Origin: an uncultured Thiodictyon sp.
Lineage (GTDB): Bacteria; Pseudomonadota; Gammaproteobacteria; Chromatiales; Chromatiaceae
Length of the DNA: 58,438 bases
Direction: 5' to 3'
Assembly: GCF_903946935.1 (NCBI RefSeq)
Contig: NZ_CAJAXH010000081.1
Location: 1 to 58,438 of the forward strand
The notes under the pieces were generated by a model. It was not told where the DNA came from, made no database searches, and saw nothing but the letters and a program-made list of their open reading frames with translations. Below, piece after piece: positions 42,480-51,542 of this stretch (position 1 is its first letter; every line of letters starts with the position of its first letter). A program made the translations under genes and the position numbers.

Positions 42480-44191
42480 TGGACGCACAGCAGTTCTTGG
42501 CGGAGTTTGGGCATATCGTCAATGCACCTGCGGGGATTGCCCGACTTAGGGAACTCGTTTTGCAGCTCGCCATCACTGGGCGTCTTACTGAGCGCCAGGA
42601 AGGCGATACGAGGGCCGACGATCTCATCGCCTTGAACGTTAAAGCGAAAAGCGCTCTTTGGATGGCGAGAAAGATAAAGCGACAGCCTGATCCATCACAG
42701 ATCTCCGGAAACGACGCACCGTGGCGACTTCCAGAGGGGTGGGAATGGACCCGTTTGGGCGCCGTCACTAACTATGGAGATGCACCAAAGGTTGAGTTTA
42801 ATGAAGTATCGCCGGATACTTGGGTGTTGGAGCTCGAAGATATCGAGAAGAATACATCAAAGTTACTGAATAGAGTCCTTGCCAAAGGTCGAAGATTCAA
42901 GAGTACAAAGAACGGATTTCCTGCGGGAGCCGTTCTTTATGGAAAGCTGCGGCCGTACCTAGACAAAGTCCTGATCGCGGAGACTGCTGGAGTCTGTACG
43001 ACAGAAATTGCCCCGATATCATTTTTTGACCAGATCGAGCAAGGTTATCTGCGATGGTACCTTAAGTCTCCATATTTCATTAACTACGCAAGTGGGTCGA
43101 CATATGGGATGAATCTTCCACGAATGGGGACTGGATCTGCGCGAGAGGCACCCTTTCCTTTTCCTCCTAAGGAAGAACAGTCTGTCATTGTAGCAAAAAT
43201 TAATGCTCTGATGAAAATATGCGACACTCTCGAGGAGCAGAAAGAGCAACAACGTAATCTGCAGCACTCCTTGCGACAGTCTACGCTACAAGCCGTCGCT
43301 ACAGCCATTAGCCCGCACGAGTTGCAAAGCTCTTGGGCGCGCCTCGTCGATAATTTCAGGCACTTGTTTCAAGCCGCCGAGGATGTCGATCAGTTCATCG
43401 CCGAGCTTAAGAATATGGCGGTGCGTGGACTGCTTTCCTTACCGTCACAAGATTCACCGGACCTTGACGAGATTGTTGCAGCTTGTAGTCAGTTGCGTGC
43501 TCAATATGTCGAATCCGGCCTGATGCGGCGACAGAAGATCATCGCCACCGTCGAAACGGATGTCACCTATCCGGGACACTGGGCGCTGGCCCCCTTTGAC
43601 GAGGTGGCGATCGTGATCGGCGGAGTGACCAAGGGACGCAATCTTCGTGGGCGGGAGGTCGTGACCTGCCCCTATCTGGCAGTCGCTAACGTGCAGCGCG
43701 GATTTTTCAATCTCAATGAAATGAAGGAGATTCAGATTGCCCGTGAAGAACTGGAAAAGTACCTCGTCAAAGATGGTGACTTGCTGATCACCGAGGGCGG
43801 TGACTGGGACAAGGTTGGACGTACAGCAATTTGGCGTGGCGGGGTTGAGAATTGTCTGCACCAGAACCACATCTTCAAGGCGCGTATCCCTGCCCAATCG
43901 CTATTGAATGAATGGGTGGAGCTCGTCCTGAACTCTGGCGTTGGTCGCGACTACTTTGCTGGTGCATCAAAGCAGACGACCAACCTGGCGTCGATCAATA
44001 TGACGCAATTGCGAAGCTTTCCCCTGCCCATTCCACCGCTGGATGAGCAGCAAGCCATTATGAAGAAATTGGAGTTTCTGTCGAAGCGCTGTGACGTCTG
44101 GCGCGAGCAACTTGGGAAGAAACAGACATTGGCATCCCTCCTTGCCACGACCTATGTTGCTGCCTTTACAGGGATGCCGCCCGAAGGCTGA
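42479..44191 (+). CDS. hsdS: Type I restriction-modification specificity subunit, system 2
   Basis: 570 residues, at the long end of the family. The N-terminus AGIARLRELVLQLAITGRL is the conserved block of this HsdS subtype. Target recognition domain 1 covers about residues 80-230 (WRLPEGWEWTRLGAVTNYGD, ...PFPFPPKEEQSVIVAKINAL), followed by a central helical spacer; domain 2 covers about 360-530 (PGHWALAPFDEVAIVIGGVT, ...LPIPPLDEQQAIMKKL). Base composition is less GC-rich in domain 1. It shares no close repeat with the HsdS of system 1, so the two systems should recognise different sites. Confidence 0.93.
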   Translation: MDAQQFLAEFGHIVNAPAGIARLRELVLQLAITGRLTERQEGDTRADDLIALNVKAKSALWMARKIKRQPDPSQISGNDAPWRLPEGWEWTRLGAVTNYGDAPKVEFNEVSPDTWVLELEDIEKNTSKLLNRVLAKGRRFKSTKNGFPAGAVLYGKLRPYLDKVLIAETAGVCTTEIAPISFFDQIEQGYLRWYLKSPYFINYASGSTYGMNLPRMGTGSAREAPFPFPPKEEQSVIVAKINALMKICDTLEEQKEQQRNLQHSLRQSTLQAVATAISPHELQSSWARLVDNFRHLFQAAEDVDQFIAELKNMAVRGLLSLPSQDSPDLDEIVAACSQLRAQYVESGLMRRQKIIATVETDVTYPGHWALAPFDEVAIVIGGVTKGRNLRGREVVTCPYLAVANVQRGFFNLNEMKEIQIAREELEKYLVKDGDLLITEGGDWDKVGRTAIWRGGVENCLHQNHIFKARIPAQSLLNEWVELVLNSGVGRDYFAGASKQTTNLASINMTQLRSFPLPIPPLDEQQAIMKKLEFLSKRCDVWREQLGKKQTLASLLATTYVAAFTGMPPEG

Positions 44192-44660
44192 TCACTGGAC
44201 CAGGCGTCGATTGCTGGGTTTCGCTGCGCTCTACCCAGCCGACAATAGGTCGGGAACCGCCATCGGCTAACGGCGATGGCGCCCGCGCACCCCAAGAAAG
44301 GAAAGTCGCCGTGGGAGCGGCCTCTGGCCGCGATGCGACGCTACGGTAACCTGCGAGATTTCGTCGCGGCTGCAAGCCGCTCCCACGGGGTCCGAGCGCG
44401 ACTTTCACGGTACGGCCATGGCGCCCGCGCCACCCAGTCAGATGAAAGTTGCGGGCGCCGGCCGCTCCCCCACCCCGCCCTCCCCCATGATGGGGGGGGG
44501 AGAAGTGGAGCGCGCTCCCGGCGCGACTTTCACGGTAGGCCTCGCCGTCCGGTTGTGGACGAACCGGCTGATTGGAACGATGACCAAGGCCGATCCGCGT
44601 CCTCAAGCCCTGCGCTGCGGTTCCGGGAGCCATGTTTTCCGGAACCGCGTCGCCAAACCG
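44192..44660. repeat. Cluster of intergenic palindromes
   Basis: No gene is supported. It contains a CTGGGTTTCGCTGCGCTCTA palindrome (44214-44238), a GTGGGAGCGGC/GCCGCTCCCAC inverted repeat (44309-44388), a GGGGGGGGAG-containing hairpin near 44490, repeated GCGACTTTCACGG motifs, and a degenerate TTGATC-type end near 44567-44590. Confidence 0.5.
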
Positions 44661-45356
44661 TCAAGCCCCGACCAGTATGGTCTGGGCCGGGCTCCAGTCG
44701 CCAACGGGTTCGTCCTTATGCCACCAGCGCAGACGATATTCGCGGCTCTCCGGCAGACCAGGGGTGGTCAGCTCGCGCTCATCATGGATGGTTTTCTTGC
44801 TGAAGTGGCCCAGTGGCGACCAAGGACCGGCATTGATGCGGCACTCGACGAAGACTGCATCATGTCCATACTTGGTCGTCTCGATGCATACCCGTGTATT
44901 CTTGGCGCCTGGCTCAGTGCTGAGGGTGAATTCCGGCACCGGGTGCTCGACCGGCTCGGCGATCGGGAGGATACCCAGGTCGCGGCCCATGCCCTCGGTA
45001 TATCCGGTGTGGAGTTTGAGCCGCTGAATCTGCCTGGTGATCCGATTCAAGATGCCGGGCGCGACTGCCGGCGGCGGCGCCGGATAAATCCGGGGGGTCG
45101 GCGGCGGGGTCGGGTCCAACCCCTCGCCGATGGTCATGAGCTTCTTGTAGCCGGGTGAGTCCTCCCCATCCTGGCGGACAGCGGGGTACCAGGCTTCCAA
45201 GACCCAGAGGAGATAGGCGATGTCCGCCTGGGTGGCGGCGAGCTCCTCGGCGCCGATGCCAATGAAAGCGGCATATTTCACCAAGGCGACGATATAGTTC
45301 TTCAGCCACGCGATCAGTTCGGCTTCGGTGTGTGGAAAATAACGCTGGCTAAACAT
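44661..45356 (-). CDS. Conserved hypothetical protein with C-terminal beta domain
   Basis: 231 residues from ATG 45356, which has GGAGGG about ten bases ahead. The N-terminal 80 residues are helical (FPHTEAELIAWLKNYIVALV), a proline-rich hinge follows (PTPPPTPRIYPAPPPAVAPG), and the last 90 residues form a fibronectin-III-like sandwich ending YRLRWWHKDEPVGDWSPAQT. A truncated relative of the C-terminal domain is at 36169-36447. The family seems restricted and its function unknown. There is no signal peptide. Confidence 0.75.
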   Translation of the reverse strand: MFSQRYFPHTEAELIAWLKNYIVALVKYAAFIGIGAEELAATQADIAYLLWVLEAWYPAVRQDGEDSPGYKKLMTIGEGLDPTPPPTPRIYPAPPPAVAPGILNRITRQIQRLKLHTGYTEGMGRDLGILPIAEPVEHPVPEFTLSTEPGAKNTRVCIETTKYGHDAVFVECRINAGPWSPLGHFSKKTIHDERELTTPGLPESREYRLRWWHKDEPVGDWSPAQTILVGA

Positions 45357-45397
45357 GATGCAAGACCCTCCATCTAAAGTCATAGGGCATTGATCCG

Positions 45398-45676
45398 ATG
45401 CGGTATCGATCCGCATCCACGGGCAGCTATGGGCGCGATAATCGCACTTTCAAGAGGCCCTGGGAGATTTATCTGCATGGTGGCCGCGGTTGCCTGGCAG
45501 CGCCCGGTTTGGGTCGTGGCGAGCGGCTCTTACAGGCGCGTGCGACCTGTTTGCGTCAGGTCAGGCAGGATTTACGTCAGCTCACGCCGTATTGGCGCCA
45601 GTTTTCTTCGTGCTTACGTCAGATTCTATCGTACTTGCACGAGTTCAGGTCGCACTTACAGAAGATCTCGTCGTAG
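45398..45676 (+). pseudogene. Possible heptad-repeat (coiled-coil) protein with premature stop
   Basis: From ATG 45398 the frame gives 92 residues, the last part reading LRQVRQDLRQLTPYWRQFSS then CLRQILSYLHEF, a seven-residue periodicity. A TAG interrupts it at 45674, after which the same frame continues LQKISSQLQEISSYLQ. The stop replaces a variable Tyr/Gln/His position, so one base change would restore about 20 more residues. All three plus-strand frames are open through most of the repeat, so coding status is uncertain. Confidence 0.3.
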
Positions 45677-45714
45677 TTACAGAAGATCTCGTCGCAGTTA
45701 CAAGAGATCTCGTC
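45547..45714 (+). repeat. Minisatellite, eight 21-bp units
   Basis: Eight units of exactly 21 bases can be marked from 45547; the last three are most alike (GCACTTACAGAAGATCTCGT, GTAGTTACAGAAGATCTCGT, GCAGTTACAAGAGATCTCGT plus C). Earlier units are degenerate (GGATTTACGTCAGCTCACGC, GTGCTTACGTCAGATTCTAT). The unit equals seven codons. On the minus strand it reads as CNYDEIF-type heptads. Confidence 0.75.
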
Positions 45715-45993
45715 GTACTTGCAACCGGCAAGCACGATTCTGGGCGGTCTGTCGCACTGCCGTTTGACGATGCAAAATATGTCATAAAGAGCAATAGCTT
45801 GCTAAAATCACACAACGCGGGGAGGGGCGCGTAATTGCGACGGCTTTCGCTGTAAGTACGACGCCTCTGGCTGCAATTTCAACCTGTGCCGCAACCGCCC
45901 GCTGCCAAGGTTTGGTCGCCGGCTCGTTCCGACATCGGACGAGCATGTGTGTGCTGCCTGCGATCGTCGTTCCGGACAAGGGCGGATCACCAA

Positions 45994-46428
45994 TCAGCAG
46001 TTCTTGCACGCCGTCACCGGCAGCTCGCGCTTGAGCCAGCCGGGGCCGTTGGCCCCGCCGGACACGCCCTCCTTGACGTTGGCTACGTTGGTGAAGCCGC
46101 GGGACTCCAGGGCCTCTTGCACCCGGGTGGAGCGGTTGCCGCTGCGACAGATGACCGCGATGGGGGCGGCATGGTCGCCGTGGACCTGGGCGAGGACCGC
46201 CTCGGCGAAGCCGTCGGGACCCTTGGGGTCTTGCATGTCGATGGCGACGGCGCCCGCGGGCACGCCGGTGTCGCGCCATTCGGCGGGGGTGCGCACATCG
46301 ATCAGGGTGACGGTGCCGGCCTTGGCCTGGTCGTAGGCCTGGGGCGGGGTCAGGATCGGGCCGGCCGCGGCGAGTCCGGCGGTGAGGAGCAGGGCGGCGA
46401 ACAGGGTCAGGGTTTGGCGGTGGAACAT
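45994..46428 (-). CDS. Periplasmic rhodanese-like protein
   Basis: 144 residues with a signal peptide ([20 protein letters not shown], cleavage near residue 22). Rhodanese domain: [10 protein letters not shown] and the active-site loop [10 protein letters not shown] with Cys94 as sulfur acceptor, then [19 protein letters not shown]. It probably transfers sulfane sulfur or acts as a persulfide carrier in the periplasm, which would suit sulfur metabolism, though that is inference. The C-terminus has a CKNC pair. Confidence 0.9.
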   Translation of the reverse strand: MFHRQTLTLFAALLLTAGLAAAGPILTPPQAYDQAKAGTVTLIDVRTPAEWRDTGVPAGAVAIDMQDPKGPDGFAEAVLAQVHGDHAAPIAVICRSGNRSTRVQEALESRGFTNVANVKEGVSGGANGPGWLKRELPVTACKNC

Positions 46429-46592
46429 GGTGGGTCTCCATGGGCGGGAGGCGCCCGCAGGGTCGGTGGGTAATTACGCAAAGTCAGGTCGCGGGTCGGT
46501 CATTCCAACCGCGTCGGTCGTACCGGTTCGGTTTGGTCGCCCGCTCGGTATACACTTGCAGCCTTCACGATGCCAGCCGCAGGAGTACCAGT

Positions 46593-48086
46593 ATGATCGA
46601 TTCCGTTCTCGTCGGCACCGGCCAAGCGCCGGTGTCGATCGGCCTGCGTATGGCCAATCGCCATGGCCTGATTGCCGGTGCGACCGGTACCGGTAAGACC
46701 GTGACGCTGCAACGCCTGGCGGAGCAGTTCAGTCGCGCCGGGGTGCCGGTCTTTCTGGCGGATGTGAAGGGCGATCTGGCCGGGATCAGCCAGGCGGGCG
46801 GGGACAACCCGGCGGTGGCGCAGCGGGTCGCGCAACTGGGGCTGGAACAGTCCGAAGGCTTTCGCTATGCCGCCAATCCGGTGATGTTCTGGGACATCCA
46901 GGGGCAGCAGGGTCATCCGGTGCGCACCACCATCAGTGAGCTGGGTCCGCTGTTGCTGGGCCGGCTCCTGGGGCTCAATGAGGTCCAGGAGGGTGTGCTC
47001 AACATCGTCTTCCAACTGGCGGATGAGAACGGCTGGCTGCTCCTGGATCTCAAGGACCTGCGCTCGTTGCTGACCCACGCGGCGGATGCGGCGGAGACGC
47101 TCCAGACCCGCTACGGCAATGTCTCCAAGGCCAGCGTGGGGGCCATCCTGCGCCGCCTGCTGGCCTTGGAGCAGCAGGGGGCGCAGGCGCTGTTCGGTGA
47201 GCCGGCCCTGAACCTGGCTGACCTGATGCAGACCGATGAGCAGGGGCACGGCTATATCAACATCCTGGCGGCCGACCGGCTGGTCCAGACGCCGGCCGTT
47301 TACTCCACCTTTCTGCTATGGCTGCTGGCGGAGTTGTTCGAGACCCTGCCGGAGGTGGGCGATGTGGACCGGCCGAAGCTGGTCTTCTTTTTCGATGAGG
47401 CGCACCTGCTCTTCAACGATGCCCCGAAGGTCCTGCTGAATAAGATCGAGCAGGTGGTGCGACTGATTCGCTCCAAGGGGGTCGGGGTCTATTTTGTCAC
47501 CCAGAGCCCGCTCGACGTGCCGGAGACGGTGCTGGGCCAACTCGGCAACCGCGTGCAGCACGCGCTGCGCGCCTTCACGCCCAAGGACCAGCAGGCGGTG
47601 CGGGCGGCGGCCCAGACCTTCCGCCCGAACCCGGACCTGGACACGCAGGCGGCGATCACGGCCCTGGGGGTTGGTGAGGCCCTGGTCTCGACGCTCGACG
47701 GACAGGGCGTCCCGGGGATCGTGCAACGGGTGACGGTGGCCCCGCCGGGGAGTCGGCTGGGCCCGGTGACGGCCGCGGAGCGCCAGGCGGTCATGGACCG
47801 CTCATTGGTCAAGGGTGTCTATGACGTCGGCATCGACCGGGTGTCCGCCTATGAGCAACTGGCGCAACGCGCCACCGAGGTGGCTGGGGCCGCGCCGGGC
47901 GGCGGCGGTTGGCGCGAGGTGCTGGGCGGGGCGCTCGGGAGCGGCGGCCGCTCGCGCGGGCGTCAAACCACGCTGGAGGCCTTCGCGACCAGCGCCGCCC
48001 GCAGCCTGGGTTCCCAGATCGGTCGCCAATTGGTGCGCGGGGTCATGGGTTCGCTGTTTGGCACCAAGACGGGTGGCAAGGGCTGA
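46593..48086 (+). CDS. HerA-like ATPase, DUF853/YjgR family
   Basis: 497 residues from ATG 46593, with AGGAG seven bases ahead. Walker A is [11 protein letters not shown] (residues 29-39); Walker B is [13 protein letters not shown] near residue 265; [20 protein letters not shown] is the sensor region. The C-terminus is glycine/arginine-rich ([10 protein letters not shown]) and ends in a small-residue helix. YjgR-type proteins resemble HerA/FtsK motor ATPases; their biological role is not established. Confidence 0.92.
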   Translation: MIDSVLVGTGQAPVSIGLRMANRHGLIAGATGTGKTVTLQRLAEQFSRAGVPVFLADVKGDLAGISQAGGDNPAVAQRVAQLGLEQSEGFRYAANPVMFWDIQGQQGHPVRTTISELGPLLLGRLLGLNEVQEGVLNIVFQLADENGWLLLDLKDLRSLLTHAADAAETLQTRYGNVSKASVGAILRRLLALEQQGAQALFGEPALNLADLMQTDEQGHGYINILAADRLVQTPAVYSTFLLWLLAELFETLPEVGDVDRPKLVFFFDEAHLLFNDAPKVLLNKIEQVVRLIRSKGVGVYFVTQSPLDVPETVLGQLGNRVQHALRAFTPKDQQAVRAAAQTFRPNPDLDTQAAITALGVGEALVSTLDGQGVPGIVQRVTVAPPGSRLGPVTAAERQAVMDRSLVKGVYDVGIDRVSAYEQLAQRATEVAGAAPGGGGWREVLGGALGSGGRSRGRQTTLEAFATSAARSLGSQIGRQLVRGVMGSLFGTKTGGKG

Positions 48087-48170
48087 GTCGCTGCACGTTC
48101 CCCTCTCCCCGACGGGGGTGAGGGGCTTTCAACTGTCTGATTATCTCAACACTGATTCGGGAGCTACCCC

Positions 48171-48569
48171 GTGGATACCTATTCCTTTACCCATGAGATG
48201 GCCGTGCGCGATTACGAGTGCGACATCCAGGGGATCGTCAACAATGGCGTCTACCAGAACTATCTGGAGCATGTCCGCCATCTGTATCTCAAGTCCATCG
48301 GCATTGACTTTGCCGAGTACACCCGCGCCGGTATCAATCTGGTGGTGGTGCGCGCCGAACTCGACTACCGGCTCCCGCTGACCAGCGGGGACCGGTTCTG
48401 TGTCGGGTTGAACTTTGTGCGCGAATCGCGGCTGCGTTTCGCCTTCTTGCAGGGCATCGTGCGGTTGCCGGATGACAAGCCCGTGCTGGATGCGCGGATC
48501 ATTGGCACCGCACTCAATGCCCGCGGCCGGCCCTACCTGCCGGATGAATTGGCGACCCTGCTGGTCTAG
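48171..48569 (+). CDS. Acyl-CoA thioesterase, hotdog (YbgC/FadM) family
   Basis: 132 residues. The 4HBT hotdog signature is RDYECDIQGIVNNGVYQNYL with the catalytic Asp18 followed by the hot-dog helix. It hydrolyses short or medium acyl-CoA thioesters. The GTG start at 48171 is used because it aligns with the family N-terminus; no strong Shine-Dalgarno sequence is visible. It lies 84 bases after the HerA-like gene. A MITE begins 22 bases after the stop. Confidence 0.9.
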   Translation: MDTYSFTHEMAVRDYECDIQGIVNNGVYQNYLEHVRHLYLKSIGIDFAEYTRAGINLVVVRAELDYRLPLTSGDRFCVGLNFVRESRLRFAFLQGIVRLPDDKPVLDARIIGTALNARGRPYLPDELATLLV

Positions 48570-48591
48570 GGTCGCGGTCGGAATAATCGGC

Positions 48592-48716
48592 TTTGATCGT
48601 CGTTACGGTCACCCCGGGGCTGGAGTCCAAGGCGTTAGCCTTGGATGGACAGGACCAAGGCTGAAGCCTTGGACTCCAGAAGGTGGCCGCTGGCCCGAAC
48701 CATGATCAAGGCCGAT
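48592..48716. repeat. MITE-like element (TTGATC family), full copy
   Basis: The left end TTTGATCGTCGTTACGGTCA and right end TGGCCCGAACCATGATCAAG are inverted; the internal hairpin GGAGTCCAAGGC.../...GCCTTGGACTCC matches the copy at 29036-29157. TAATCGGC occurs on both sides (48584-48591 and 48717-48724) and may be an 8-base target duplication. The right flank also makes the palindrome GCCGATTAATCGGC, next to the YbjN-like stop codon. Confidence 0.75.
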
Positions 48717-49201
48717 TAATCGGCGTTCAAGAACTCTTTCGCAAACGCTGGCACCGATATCACGACAGTACGGATGAAGTCGGCGATGCGCTCTTTCTGC
48801 ACGCCGCCTACCAGGTCCAGATCGAGCTCTATGACCGGGTCGCCATCCTTGTCGATGTAGGCGCGCGAATAGCGCTTGGTCTTGTTCCATTCATTGATCC
48901 GGTGCAGTGTGGCCTTATCGGACTTGAACGCGGCATAGGCCTGCATGCTTTCATTATCGTCGGCGATCAGGAGCAGCGTCTTGTAACCTTCGATCTTCAT
49001 CGTCACGACCGACGGCTTTTCTACCTTGGCGACGTATCCTTCCTCTTTAAGGATCGCGGCCAGTTCGTCACCCGTCATGCGTGAAATGGCCCCGTTGGCG
49101 GCCGGCGCCGCAGCGCTGGCCTCCTCGGCACCCACCGCCGGGGGCAGGCCAATCAGTAACAGGCCGCAGATGGCGAGCGTCGATACCGATTTTCTCATCA
49201 T
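48716..49201 (-). CDS. Secreted YbjN-domain protein
   Basis: 161 residues with a signal peptide (MMRKSVSTLAICGLLLIGLP, cleavage near AVGA). The remainder matches the YbjN pattern: LAAILKEEGYVAKVEKPSVV, a MKIEGYKTLLLI strand and INEWNKTKRYSRAYID. The ATG overlaps the hflC stop by four bases (ATGA) with GAGG ahead, so it is translationally coupled to hflC. YbjN-type proteins have unclear regulatory or chaperone-like roles; linkage to HflKC is unusual. Confidence 0.8.
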   Translation of the reverse strand: MMRKSVSTLAICGLLLIGLPPAVGAEEASAAAPAANGAISRMTGDELAAILKEEGYVAKVEKPSVVTMKIEGYKTLLLIADDNESMQAYAAFKSDKATLHRINEWNKTKRYSRAYIDKDGDPVIELDLDLVGGVQKERIADFIRTVVISVPAFAKEFLNAD

Positions 49202-50100
49202 TTGGACACCTCTTGGTTCACGGCGGCGGCCGTGCCGCCCTGGTTACGGAAGAAGCGGAAGAACTCGGATTCGGGCTGCAATACCATCATGTCCCCGCCG
49301 GGGCCGAAGGCGCCGCGGTAGGCGTTCAGGCTGCGATAAAAGGCATAGAAGTCCGGGTCGGCGCTGTAGGCGGCGGCATAGATGTCGGTGGCCTTGGCGT
49401 CACCCTCACCGCGCGTCTCCTCCGACTCCTTGTAGGCATCGGCCAGGGTCACGGTGCGCTGGCGATCGGCGTCGGCGCGTATGCGCTCGCCGGCCTCCTT
49501 GCCCTTGGCCCGCAGGTCGCTGGCTACCCGCTCACGCTCGGCGCGCATCCGCATGTAGACCGACTCGCTGACCTCAGGCGGCAGGTCGATCTTCTTGATC
49601 CGCACGTCGATCACCTCCACACCCAAGGCGTTGCCCTGGAGGTCGGCCTTCTTGGTCAGGTCGGACATCATCTCCGCGCGGTCCTCGGACACCACCTCCT
49701 GAATGGTGCGGCGGCCGAATTCCTCGCGCAGGCTGCCGCTGATCCGCTCCGACAATAGCCGGGAGGTTCGGCTGGCGCTCCCGCCGGTGGAGCGGAAATA
49801 CTGCGCCGGGTCGGCGATCCGCCACTTCACGTAGGAGTCCACGATGACCGCCTTCTGCTCCACCGTGAGGTAGCGCTGGGGGGACGAGTCCAGGGTCTGA
49901 ATACGCCGATCAAACAGCTTGATGTCGTTGAGCAGCGGGACCTTGAAGTGGAGCCCGGGCGGGTAGTCGGTGCCGATAATCTCACCGAGCCGCAGTTTGA
50001 TGGCCGTCTGCCACTCATTGACGATGAAGGTGGACGACCACAGCAGCAGCACCGCCGCGGCCAGGACCGCCGGCAGAAACATCTTGTATCTATCCATCAA
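49198..50100 (-). CDS. hflC: HflC, SPFH-domain regulator of FtsH
   Basis: 300 residues. One N-terminal membrane anchor (FLPAVLAAAVLLLWSSTFIV) then a periplasmic SPFH/band 7 domain (AIKLRLGEIIGTDYPPGLHF, VDSYVKWRIADPAQYF) and a coiled coil (RMRAERERVASDLRAKGKEA). HflC pairs with HflK to form a cage around the FtsH protease. It overlaps hflK by four bases. Confidence 0.96.
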   Translation of the reverse strand: MMDRYKMFLPAVLAAAVLLLWSSTFIVNEWQTAIKLRLGEIIGTDYPPGLHFKVPLLNDIKLFDRRIQTLDSSPQRYLTVEQKAVIVDSYVKWRIADPAQYFRSTGGSASRTSRLLSERISGSLREEFGRRTIQEVVSEDRAEMMSDLTKKADLQGNALGVEVIDVRIKKIDLPPEVSESVYMRMRAERERVASDLRAKGKEAGERIRADADRQRTVTLADAYKESEETRGEGDAKATDIYAAAYSADPDFYAFYRSLNAYRGAFGPGGDMMVLQPESEFFRFFRNQGGTAAAVNQEVSK

Positions 50101-51260
50101 CGGGCCCTCCGATCACGCTCGACGGGGCGCGGCGCGGCCACCCGGAGGTCCGGTTCTGCCGCGACCGTGGGCGGCGGGGATACCGCGGTACTCGCCGCGT
50201 CCTGGCGCTGCTTCATCAGTTGATCGAGCGGCAGGTACAGTAGACTGTTGCCGCCCTTTTTGACGTCGAGCAGCACCTTATTGGTGCCGCTGAACACCTG
50301 CTCCATGGTGTCCAGATACAGGCGCTCCCGCGTCACCCCGGGGGCCTTCTGGTAGGCCGTGAGCACCGATGTGAAGCGCGCCGCCTCACCCTGAGATTCA
50401 GCGATCACCTTGTCCCGGTAGGCCTTGGCGTCGGCGGTAATACGGGCCGCTTCACCACGTGCCTGGGGCAGGATCTGATTGGAATAGGCCTCGGCTTGGT
50501 TCTCCGAGCGCTGCTTGTCCTCACGCGCCTTGATGGCGTCGTCGAAGGCCTCCTTGACCTGCTCCGGCGGCTTGGCCGGTTGCATGTTGACCGAGGTGAC
50601 CTTGAGCCCGGTCTTGTAAAGGTCCATCAGTTCCTGCACGCGCCCGATGATGGTCGTCTCGATGGACTCGCGTCCGTCAGTGAGGATGAAGTCAAGCTTG
50701 CTGCCGCCGATGGTCTTGCGCACCACGGTCTCGGTGGCGTCCTTGAGCGAGCGTCCCGGGTTTTGGTCCTGAAACAGGTATTGCGCCGGGTCTTGGATCA
50801 GCGACTGGATCGTCAACTCCACGTCGACAATGTTCTCGTCCTTGGTCAGCATGGCCGCCTCGTGGCTGAACGTCGATACCTCGTCCACATTGACTTTTTC
50901 CACCGTCTCGATGGGAAAGGGGATGATCCAATGCGGGCCCGGGTCGGTGGTGTCGAGATACTTGCCGAAACGCAAGACCACACCGCGTTCCGCCGGCCCG
51001 ACGATATAGATTCCGGTGGCGAGCCAGATCAGGACCAATACGGCGATGACGAGTCCGACACCGCGCGCGCCCAAGCTCGCGCCGGGGAGGTTCAACCCCC
51101 CGCCGCCGGTCGGGCCGCCGGGTTTGTTCCCGCCGAACAGGCCACCGAGCTTTTCCTGGAGCTTGCGTACGACCTCATCGAGGTCGGGCGGGCCTTGGTC
51201 GCCGCCGTTCTTGCCACTCCAGGGGTCTTTGTTGCCGCCACCTGGCTCATTCCAGGCCAT
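50097..51260 (-). CDS. hflK: HflK, SPFH-domain regulator of FtsH
   Basis: 387 residues. The cytoplasmic N-terminus is glycine/proline rich (MAWNEPGGGNKDPWSGKNGG), followed by one membrane helix (GVGLVIAVLVLIWLATGIYI), the SPFH domain (ERGVVLRFGKYLDTTDPGPH) and a coiled coil with ITADAKAYRDKVIAESQGEA. The C-terminal tail is variable. It is the partner of HflC. The gap to hflX is 282 bases, longer than usual, and holds nothing recognisable. Confidence 0.96.
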   Translation of the reverse strand: MAWNEPGGGNKDPWSGKNGGDQGPPDLDEVVRKLQEKLGGLFGGNKPGGPTGGGGLNLPGASLGARGVGLVIAVLVLIWLATGIYIVGPAERGVVLRFGKYLDTTDPGPHWIIPFPIETVEKVNVDEVSTFSHEAAMLTKDENIVDVELTIQSLIQDPAQYLFQDQNPGRSLKDATETVVRKTIGGSKLDFILTDGRESIETTIIGRVQELMDLYKTGLKVTSVNMQPAKPPEQVKEAFDDAIKAREDKQRSENQAEAYSNQILPQARGEAARITADAKAYRDKVIAESQGEAARFTSVLTAYQKAPGVTRERLYLDTMEQVFSGTNKVLLDVKKGGNSLLYLPLDQLMKQRQDAASTAVSPPPTVAAEPDLRVAAPRPVERDRRAR

Positions 51261-51542
51261 AGGTACTCCGTCTTTCGTACTTCAGCGTCACTGATGAATG
51301 CGTCGATCGACGCGTACGCCGAACCGAGGCCATGAATAGAGCGCACACCGCGCACCGGATCGCCCGGTACGCTGCGGCGGGATCGCTCAACCCCGCTCGG
51401 TGTAAATGCCGACGGATGCCGGCCGAATCAACCATGCCCCAACGACGATGGAACAAGGCGTTGCCGTAGGACCCAATGGGCGATTGTAGGCAGGGCGCCG
51501 CCGCGGCGCAAATCCCGCCGCGCTCAGGGTGCCGGCTCCGGG

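Noticed and set aside
45547-45735. A CRISPR array
   Set aside because: The 21-bp units are contiguous with no spacers and are degenerate; no cas genes are nearby. It is a minisatellite.
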